Assembly: GCA_024998815.1 (NCBI GenBank)
Contig: JACEUQ010000001.1
Location: forward strand, 248,001 to 312,000
Length of the DNA: 64,000 nt
Source: Opitutus sp.
GTDB lineage: Bacteria > Verrucomicrobiota > Verrucomicrobiia > Opitutales > Opitutaceae
Direction of reading: 5' to 3'
Part shown: positions 55,299 through 64,000 of the stretch, one piece after another
Layout of the letters: every line of letters begins with the position of its first letter
Position numbering within the stretch: position 1 is the first letter of the stretch
Notes under the pieces: generated by a model
The model's input: only the letters and a program-made list of their open reading frames with translations
The model's database searches: none
What the model was told of the DNA's origin: nothing
Translations under genes and position numbers: made by a program

Positions 55299-55599
55299 GG
55301 TGCGCGCAGAAAAAGGTGACGGGGTGGTGCAGGCAGGCAACGGCAAACACGGAAACTCACCACCTCGATTCGTGTTAAAAAAGCCGAGGTGAAGCCTTTG
55401 CTCAAAAACCGAGATGCGCCCACCGTCGTCGATAACCAGTCCGTTTACCCTCACCGAGCCTGACTTCCCTCCCGGCGATACTTTTTCTTTTCCAATTTAG
55501 CCGCTTGAATGCGGTGGGAGACGCCCACACGGTGGATCTTTAACACACACTTCAACCGCATCGTAGCCCAGCTTCTGCTGGACTCATTAGCCTGCCCGC
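55299..55599. other. Promoter region between the sensor kinase and lepA genes
   Basis: 301 bases of divergent control region with no coding frame. Short self-complementary sequences occur (CCAGC-TTCT-GCTGG near 55570), but no recognised motif was found. Confidence 0.5.
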
Positions 55600-57393
55600 A
55601 TGGACGTCTCCCTTACTCGTAATTTTTGTATCATTGCCCACGTCGATCATGGCAAAACGACGCTGTCCGACCGCCTGTTGGAATACACCAACACCGTCGC
55701 GCAGCGCGTGCTCACCGAGCAGCACCTTGACTCGATGGACCTCGAAAAGGAACGCGGCATCACCATCAAGAGCCATCCGGTGACCATGAGTTACCAGGCC
55801 AAGGACGGCAATGCGTACAAGATCAACTTGATGGATACGCCCGGGCACGTGGATTTCGCCTACGAGGTTTCGCGTTCGCTGGCCGCCTGTGAGGGCGCCG
55901 TCCTTCTCATCGATGCCGCTCAGGGCGTCGAGGCCCAGACCGTGGCCAACTACCACCTCGCCACCGCCCAGGGCCTGAAAATCATCCCGGTGATCAATAA
56001 AATCGATCTGCCGTCGGCCAATCTGGAGCTCTGCATGAGTCAGCTTGAGGACATCCTCACGATCCCCGCCGAGGAGGCCATCCTGGCCAGCGGCAAATCG
56101 GGTATCGGCATCCAGGACATCCTGGAGGCCGTCGTCGCACGCATCCCACCGCCTCGTTTGTCGCATTATCCGACCACGCGCGCGCTGGTGTTCGACTCTC
56201 TTTACGATTCCTACCGTGGCGTCATCACCTACGCCCGCGTTTTCTCCGGTGCGGTTAAGGCTGGTGATCAGATGCTCTTGATGAGCAATAATCAAAAATC
56301 CGAAATCAAGGAGGTCGGTGTTTTCACCCCGAAGATGACCAAGGTGGACGTCTTGGGCGCCGGTGACGTCGGCTACGTGATTTCCAACATCAAGGACACC
56401 ACCGAAATCAAAATCGGTGACACGCTGACCCTCGCCAAACAGCCGGCCATCGACATGCTGCCGGGTTATAAAGAGGTGCGCCCGATGGTGTTCTGCGGCC
56501 TGTATCCGCTCGAGTCCAACGACTACGAAAAGCTCAAAGCCGCCCTCGGCCGCCTTCGTCTCAACGACGCGGCGTTCCTCTATTCCTCGGAGAGCTCCAT
56601 CGCCCTCGGCTTCGGTTTCCGCTGCGGCTTTCTCGGCCTCCTGCACATGGAAATCATTCAGGAGCGCATCCGCCGCGAGCATGACGTCGACATCATTTCG
56701 ACGTATCCGAGCGTTGTTTACCGCGTCAAGCCCTACAGTCGCGACGAAATCGAGGTCGATAACCCGGTTAACCTGCCCGACCCCGGCACCATCGAGCATA
56801 TCAGCGAGCCCACCATTAAGGCGTGCATCCATATACCCAACGACTCCATGGGCGACATCCTCGCGCTCATCATGGAAAAGCGCGGCATGTGTAACCAAAC
56901 CGAAACGCTGGACGCCAATCGCGTGATGCTCACCTGCGTGCTCCCGCTCAATGAAATCCTCGTTGATTTCAATGACCGCCTCAAATCCGTCACCCACGGT
57001 TACGGCTCGATGGATTACGAGCTCGGTGACTACCAGCAGTCCGATCTGGTGAAGATGGACATCATGATTAACGGCGATCCCGTGGATGCCTTTTCGAGCA
57101 TCGTTCACCGCGAAAAAGCCGAGGGCAAGGGCCGCGTTCTCTGCGAAAAACTCGCCGAGATTATCCCGCCGCAGATGTTCAAAGTCGCCATTCAGGCCGC
57201 CATCGGCGGCAAGATCATCGCTCGCGATAATGTTAAGGAAATGCGTAAAGACGTGACAGCCAAGTGCTACGGCGGCGACATTTCGCGTAAGCGCAAGCTC
57301 CTCGACAAACAGAAGGAGGGTAAGAAAAAGATGAAGATGATCGGCAAGGTGAACATTCCGCCCGACACCTTTATTCAGATCTTGAAGAACTAA
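55600..57393 (+). CDS. lepA: Elongation factor 4 (LepA)
   Basis: 597 residues. GTPase motifs AHVDHGKTT (G1), GITIKS (G2), DTPGHVDF (G3) and NKIDLP (G4). LepA-specific C-terminal segments include PQMFKVAIQAAIGGKIIAR and DISRKRKLLDKQKEGKKKMK. It acts on stalled or mistranslocated ribosomes. It lies 44 bases upstream of lepB on the same strand, the arrangement known from many bacteria. Confidence 0.97.
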   Translation: MDVSLTRNFCIIAHVDHGKTTLSDRLLEYTNTVAQRVLTEQHLDSMDLEKERGITIKSHPVTMSYQAKDGNAYKINLMDTPGHVDFAYEVSRSLAACEGAVLLIDAAQGVEAQTVANYHLATAQGLKIIPVINKIDLPSANLELCMSQLEDILTIPAEEAILASGKSGIGIQDILEAVVARIPPPRLSHYPTTRALVFDSLYDSYRGVITYARVFSGAVKAGDQMLLMSNNQKSEIKEVGVFTPKMTKVDVLGAGDVGYVISNIKDTTEIKIGDTLTLAKQPAIDMLPGYKEVRPMVFCGLYPLESNDYEKLKAALGRLRLNDAAFLYSSESSIALGFGFRCGFLGLLHMEIIQERIRREHDVDIISTYPSVVYRVKPYSRDEIEVDNPVNLPDPGTIEHISEPTIKACIHIPNDSMGDILALIMEKRGMCNQTETLDANRVMLTCVLPLNEILVDFNDRLKSVTHGYGSMDYELGDYQQSDLVKMDIMINGDPVDAFSSIVHREKAEGKGRVLCEKLAEIIPPQMFKVAIQAAIGGKIIARDNVKEMRKDVTAKCYGGDISRKRKLLDKQKEGKKKMKMIGKVNIPPDTFIQILKN

Positions 57394-57437
57394 GCCCGCG
57401 CCTGCCCCCAGGCGTCAGCACTCCCTCAAACCACCCC

Positions 57438-58739
57438 ATGTTTTTCGGACTCTTTGACTCGGTTGAAAAGAAGATGCGCGACAGTGCGGCCAACTGGCTG
57501 GAGCTGGCCGATAAGGTTTACGCCTACCGTCGCGACCGCCTGAGCGAACTGGATCGCAACGCGCTCCAGCAGTCCGCCCTTTCGCTGCGGCGCCAGTTGC
57601 GCGAAAAAAGTGACGCCAGTAAGCTCAAGCTCGGCATCGAAGCGCTGGAAGTTATCCTTCGCCGCACGGGCGGGACGCATTACCCCAAGTCCGGAATCAT
57701 GGAGAACGTGGAGTTCTTCCTGGTTGCGGCCATCGTCATTTTGGGGGTTCGCATGTATTTCGTGCAGCCCTTCAAGATCCCGACCAACTCGATGTGGCCC
57801 AGCTACAATGGCATGACCCCCGAGGTGTTCGCGACGAAAGCCGATGAACCCAGCGCTCTCGCCAAGGCGGTCCGGTTTGCCGCCATGGGCGCGCGGTCGC
57901 GCACCTTGGATGCTCCCGTGGACGGTGAAGTGCTCATCCCGGTCATGGGTAATGGCGACCGCGTTGCCATTCCGTTCCGCGAGGTAACCGGCCGCGATTG
58001 GTTCGTTTTCCCATCCCGCCACAAAGAATACACCCTTTTCGTGAATGACCGCGCCGTCACGGTCACCGTGCCGCGCGATTTCGATTTCGAGTGGGTGATC
58101 CGTGATGCGTTTATCTCCAAACAAGCCTCGGGCCATGATCCCGGCGGCGTCGACTTGGCAGCTTTTTTAAACGCCAATGCCGGTCAGGTCATTCGCATGC
58201 CGGATGGTAAGCCCGCCTGGCGAACCGGCAAAACCGTGCGCGCCGGCGACCGCGTTCTGGCCTTCGACATCCTTACTGGAGACCAACTATTTGTGGACCG
58301 CTTGAGTTATCATTTCGTGCGACCCCAAGTCGGCGACGGCTTCGTTTTCCGCACCGATCACCTCGACAGCCCCTTCATGAAGGATGCTGTCGGACGGCAA
58401 CTTGAGCAGTATTACATTAAGCGCCTGGCGGGCACTCCCGGTGACACCTTGGAGATCCGCGAATTCACGCTTTATCGGAATGGTCAGCCTGCGACCGGCG
58501 CCAAGGCCTTCGGTGCTAACGCCAAACGTGACCCCCATTTTTCCGGCTACCGCGCGAGTGGTCTGCTGGCACCTGGCCAAGTGTTCACCGTTCCTGCGGA
58601 CAGCTACATCGCGCTCGGTGATAATTCAGCTAACAGCCAGGATAGCCGTTACTGGGGGACAGTTCCGGCCCAAGATGTGGTGGGTCGCCCCCTGTTTATT
58701 TATTATCCACTGACTCGCCGCTGGGGACCTGCTCCCTGA
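57438..58739 (+). CDS. lepB: Signal peptidase I with extended insertion
   Basis: 433 residues, longer than the usual 250-330. A cytoplasmic N-terminal helical region (~1-88) leads to a membrane segment (~90-108). The catalytic Ser118 lies in FKIPTNSMWPSY and the general base Lys328 in YYIKRLAGTPGD. The final box is ALGDNSANSQDSRYWG. About 150-200 residues between Ser and Lys are additional to the minimal enzyme. It cleaves signal peptides outside the inner membrane. It is in an operon with lepA. Confidence 0.92.
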   Translation: MFFGLFDSVEKKMRDSAANWLELADKVYAYRRDRLSELDRNALQQSALSLRRQLREKSDASKLKLGIEALEVILRRTGGTHYPKSGIMENVEFFLVAAIVILGVRMYFVQPFKIPTNSMWPSYNGMTPEVFATKADEPSALAKAVRFAAMGARSRTLDAPVDGEVLIPVMGNGDRVAIPFREVTGRDWFVFPSRHKEYTLFVNDRAVTVTVPRDFDFEWVIRDAFISKQASGHDPGGVDLAAFLNANAGQVIRMPDGKPAWRTGKTVRAGDRVLAFDILTGDQLFVDRLSYHFVRPQVGDGFVFRTDHLDSPFMKDAVGRQLEQYYIKRLAGTPGDTLEIREFTLYRNGQPATGAKAFGANAKRDPHFSGYRASGLLAPGQVFTVPADSYIALGDNSANSQDSRYWGTVPAQDVVGRPLFIYYPLTRRWGPAP

Positions 58740-58926
58740 GCCAGGCTTACCAGCGAATGTTCGCTGCGTAACGCCAGCGCAGCTAATGCCGCCAGCATCA
58801 TAAGTAGAATGATCGCTTCTAGGGGTAAAAACGGATTGCGAGTGGCTTCACGCGCTCTCTAGGGTCTGCGTTCAAGTTCGCGCACTTTCGCCCGTTCTAA
58901 CCCATTCAATCTCAACACCACCGTTC
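58740..58926. other. Intergenic region between lepB and the peroxiredoxin gene
   Basis: 187 bases. A perfect hairpin CAGCGAATGTTCGCTG (58751-58766) follows the lepB stop closely but has no T run. The rest presumably holds the peroxiredoxin promoter. Confidence 0.45.
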
Positions 58927-59400
58927 ATGCCCATCGCCATTGGTTCAAAAGCTCCTGATTTCACCCTCAAGACCAAGACCGCTGAAGGTCTTAAAGACAT
59001 TAAGTTGAGCGACAACTTCGGCAAGAAGCAGACCGTGCTGTTGTTTTTCCCCCTCGCTTTCACCGGGGTGTGCACCACCGAGATGTGCGACATTTCCAAC
59101 GGCCTGTCCGAGTACAGCAGCCTAGGCGCCGAGGTCATCGGTATCAGCGTGGACAGCCCGTTTGCCCAAGAGGCCTGGGCAACGGCCAACAAGATCACGA
59201 TTCCCCTCGTCTCTGACTTGAACAAGACGACCACGCAGGCCTACGACGTGGTCTTCCCGGGCTTGGCCGGCATCGGCGACACCTCGGCGCGCGCCGCCTT
59301 CGTGATCGGTCAGGACGGCGTGGTTAAATACGCCGAGCAGACCGCCACCCCGAAGGACCTGCCCAACTTCGCCGCAGTCAAAGCAGCCCTCGCCAAATAA
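58927..59400 (+). CDS. Peroxiredoxin (AhpC/TSA family)
   Basis: 157 residues. Thioredoxin-like fold with the peroxidatic Cys in FPLAFTGVCTTEMCDISN, and a second Cys a few residues on. No C-terminal resolving cysteine is visible. The pattern resembles the AhpE/Prx5-type group. It reduces hydroperoxides with thiols. Single-gene unit with its own terminator. Confidence 0.9.
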   Translation: MPIAIGSKAPDFTLKTKTAEGLKDIKLSDNFGKKQTVLLFFPLAFTGVCTTEMCDISNGLSEYSSLGAEVIGISVDSPFAQEAWATANKITIPLVSDLNKTTTQAYDVVFPGLAGIGDTSARAAFVIGQDGVVKYAEQTATPKDLPNFAAVKAALAK

Positions 59401-59410
59401 GCTTTTAAAA

Positions 59411-59446
59411 AACCGCGCCGAACACCCTTTCGGCGCGGTTTTTTTT
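59411..59446 (+). terminator. Rho-independent terminator of the peroxiredoxin gene
   Basis: AACCGCGCCG (59411-59420) pairs with CGGCGCGGTT (59431-59440), followed by six T. Confidence 0.92.
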
Positions 59447-59483
59447 ACCGTTTTAACGTTAACCACCGCGCACTTCCAACCTG

Positions 59484-62171
<2,688 letters not shown>

Positions 62172-62261
62172 GACGTTTCGAGTTCTTGCAAAGGCGTTAA
62201 CTTGGGAAATAATTCCGGGTTAGCGCCTTTGCGCTGAAGTCGAATCTCGTATCTTTCAACC

Positions 62262-62771
62262 ATGGCCGACGTCCCCAAGCCCGCTTTCCTTGTCGATACC
62301 GCATCGGACCCCGTTGCTATTCGTATCGAGGGCCGCGCATCGTTTCAGAACAGCCCCTGCTTAAACGAGTTTTTCAACGCGTTGGTGGCGCAGGGCCGGA
62401 CTCGCTTCGTGATGGATTTTCAGAACTGCACCAGCATGGACAGCACCTTTTTAGGTGTGTTGGCCGGTGCCGCCCTTCAGTTGCGAAAGCAGTCCACGCC
62501 TGGTAGTCTGGTGCTGTGCCGGCTCGGCGAGCGTAATTTGGAATTGATCCGCAATCTAGGCCTGCATCGCCTTCTCACCGTCGACATGGAAACCTCCGGG
62601 GTGCATTCGACCACGTTCGCCGCGCTGACCAGCGTGCCAATCCAAGGTGAGCTGGATAACGCACGTATGGTTTTGGCTGCTCACGAAAATCTCGTGGTCG
62701 CCGACGAGGCAAACCGCGCCAAGTTCCAAGATGTGCTCAGCTTCTTGAAGAGCCGCGTGCAGCAGGGCTAA
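62262..62771 (+). CDS. STAS-domain protein (anti-sigma factor antagonist-like)
   Basis: 169 residues. A SpoIIAA-type STAS domain fills residues ~15-115, with the likely phospho-Ser/Thr in NCTSMDSTFLGVLAG. A ~50-residue C-terminal helical extension ends in FQDVLSFLKSRVQQG. Such proteins switch partners with serine kinase/anti-sigma factors. No RsbW-like kinase is in the window. The PP2C phosphatase at 48960 could be a dephosphorylating partner, but it is 13 kb away. Confidence 0.85.
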   Translation: MADVPKPAFLVDTASDPVAIRIEGRASFQNSPCLNEFFNALVAQGRTRFVMDFQNCTSMDSTFLGVLAGAALQLRKQSTPGSLVLCRLGERNLELIRNLGLHRLLTVDMETSGVHSTTFAALTSVPIQGELDNARMVLAAHENLVVADEANRAKFQDVLSFLKSRVQQG

Positions 62772-62844
62772 CCGAACAGCCCGCGGCCAAAGTACGCCGA
62801 CTGTTCAACCGACTTCCAGTCGGTCCGAAGTTAGGCTCCGTCAA

Positions 62845-62880
62845 GTAGCGCAGACTTCCAGTCTGCTTCCGCCGACACGA
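62845..62880. repeat. Short dispersed palindrome GCAGACT-AGTCTGC, copy 2
   Basis: Near-identical to 40001-40036, with an extra CCG before ACACGA. Just upstream (62803-62826) lies a related ACCGACTTCCAGTCGGT hairpin, so two palindromes sit side by side after the STAS gene. Confidence 0.7.
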
Positions 62881-62908
62881 AAAACCCGGGCTTGTAGCCC
62901 GGGTTTTT
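62880..62908. terminator. Bidirectional terminator between the STAS gene and ilvB
   Basis: AAAACCCGGGCT pairs with AGCCCGGGTTTTT around TGT. T runs on both strands let it serve the convergent ilvB and STAS transcripts. Confidence 0.88.
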
Positions 62909-62936
62909 CTTTTAGTGCGATACGTTGGCTCGCAGC

Positions 62937-64000
62937 TTACTTGAGGATCATGTCCTTCACCGTTTTGCCTGCGGGAATCATCGGCAACACGTGCTCGGTG
63001 TAGGGCACGATGATGTCGAGGACGAAGGGGCCGTCGTGATCGAGCATCTCTTGAATCGCCTCGCGCAGCTCACTCTTCTTGAGCACCCGCCGACCTTTCA
63101 CGCCGAAGCCCTCGGCGATTTTTACGAAGTCGGGATAAAGTCCGCCGGGGTTATCCGGACTGCCGATGTTGCTCTGGTGACCCAGGACGGTGTTGCCACG
63201 CACCGAACCATAAAAACGGTCTTCCCATTGTACCACCATGCCGAGGTGCTGGTTGTTCAAAATCATCGCCTTGGCGGCGATCTTCTCCACCGCGGCGGTG
63301 GCCAGCTCCTGGATGTTCATCACGAATGAACCATCGCCGTCGATGTCGATGACCTGCTTGTCGGGGCAAGCAACCTTGGCGCCGAGGGCGGCCGGGTAGC
63401 CGTAACCCATCGCGCCCAAACCCAACGAGCTGATGTAGCGGCGGGGTTCGTCGAATTGATAAAATTGCGCCGCCCACATCTGGTGCTGGCCCACGCCCGT
63501 GGTGATGATTGCATCGCCCTTGGTCAACTCGTACAGCGCCTTGATGGCTTCTTGCGGCAGGATGTGCTTGTGGTCCTCGAACCGGAACGGGTGGTCGCGT
63601 TTCCAGGCTTCGATCTGCGCGTGCCACGACGAGATGTCGGGCGCGGTAAATTGGGTCGAGTGGGTCAGCGCGTTGAGGCGCGTCATCGAGTCTTTGAGCT
63701 CACCCAAAATTGGGTGGGCAACGCGCTTGTTTTTGTTGTGCTCGGCCGCATCGAGATCGATGTGCACGATGGTGGCGGAGCTGGCGAATTTAGAGGTGTC
63801 GCCCGTGATACGATCGTCGAAGCGAGCGCCCAGGCAGATCAGCAGGTCGCATTGATCAACCGCCCAGTTGCCATAAGCGGTTCCGTGCATACCGAACCAG
63901 CGCATCGACAGCGGGTGGCTCTCGGGGAACGCGCCAATGCCCATCAGCGTCGTTGCAACCGGGATGTTAGTTTTTTCGGCGAACGCCTTCAGGTCGCTGT
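62937..64000 (-). CDS. ilvB: Acetolactate synthase large subunit (5' end outside window)
   Basis: At least 354 C-terminal residues on the minus strand; the frame is open through base 64000. [20 protein letters not shown] and [16 protein letters not shown] belong to the middle domain. The C-terminal TPP-binding domain has [31 protein letters not shown], the cofactor motif [15 protein letters not shown] with [16 protein letters not shown], and the end [17 protein letters not shown]. It makes acetolactate/acetohydroxybutyrate for branched-chain amino acids. The N-terminal third is missing because of the window edge. Confidence 0.92.
   Translation of the reverse strand, partial: SDLKAFAEKTNIPVATTLMGIGAFPESHPLSMRWFGMHGTAYGNWAVDQCDLLICLGARFDDRITGDTSKFASSATIVHIDLDAAEHNKNKRVAHPILGELKDSMTRLNALTHSTQFTAPDISSWHAQIEAWKRDHPFRFEDHKHILPQEAIKALYELTKGDAIITTGVGQHQMWAAQFYQFDEPRRYISSLGLGAMGYGYPAALGAKVACPDKQVIDIDGDGSFVMNIQELATAAVEKIAAKAMILNNQHLGMVVQWEDRFYGSVRGNTVLGHQSNIGSPDNPGGLYPDFVKIAEGFGVKGRRVLKKSELREAIQEMLDHDGPFVLDIIVPYTEHVLPMIPAGKTVKDMILK

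Noticed and set aside
55552-57108. 518-residue open frame opposite lepA
   Set aside because: Antisense shadow of lepA, low-complexity Val/Gly/Asp-rich translation, no start context.

Overview
The window looks like chromosomal DNA from a GC-rich Gram-negative bacterium. LPS heptose genes, a lipid A-type acyltransferase and assorted gene-family features suggest the Verrucomicrobiota, most likely an Opitutaceae-like lineage. That placement is an inference from gene families, not from a marker-gene search. Most genes are ordinary housekeeping genes. They are packed in small operons with many 4-base ATGA/GTGA stop-start overlaps, and short dispersed palindromic repeats lie between them.

Layout. 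1-6.5 kb: a divergent envelope locus, with a fused lipid A acyltransferase/GT9 protein on the minus strand and, on the plus strand, a heptosyltransferase followed by the complete ADP-heptose pathway (gmhB, hldC, hldD, gmhA, hldA). 6.5-7.9 kb: argA. 7.9-13.1 kb: a three-layer nest of mobile DNA. A palindromic repeat element is hit by an IS1380-type element (20-bp inverted ends, CTAAA duplication), whose transposase gene is split by a four-gene IS21-type element (40-bp inverted ends, CCTTGGG duplication). 13.2-18 kb: cysI, then ahcY and metK. 18.1-22 kb: a signalling and motor cluster (REC-histidine kinase, response regulator, small ORF, GspE/PilB-type ATPase, HPt protein). 22-29.4 kb: eno, a hypothetical membrane protein, proC, another REC-kinase, folD, an SH3-like secreted protein and an rRNA pseudouridine synthase. 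29.4-34 kb: a CysJ-type reductase, fabG-acpP-fabF and lgt. 34.3-38.1 kb: a second accessory block, with a decayed IS1380 copy carrying a roughly 220-bp MITE-like insertion, followed directly by a group II intron with its reverse transcriptase. 38.3-46 kb: a YiiX-like membrane protein, a CinA C-domain protein, a SET-domain methyltransferase, xth, a truncated cystathionine gamma-synthase-like remnant, hemB, an esterase and an RlmI-type methyltransferase. 46-55 kb: two small paralogous membrane proteins, dinG, a PP2C phosphatase, TPR proteins, queA, tRNA-Phe, dapF and a NarL/NarX-type two-component pair. 55.6-64 kb: lepA, lepB, a peroxiredoxin, acnA, a STAS protein and a partial ilvB.

The most unusual items are these: a DapF homologue with serine at both catalytic cysteine positions; the nested IS1380/IS21 structure with two accessory IS21 genes; a repeat family whose copies carry one or four 39-bp units; a MITE-like family seen inside a transposase pseudogene; the acyltransferase-GT9 fusion; a YiiX-like protein without its expected histidine; and a eukaryotic-type SET protein.
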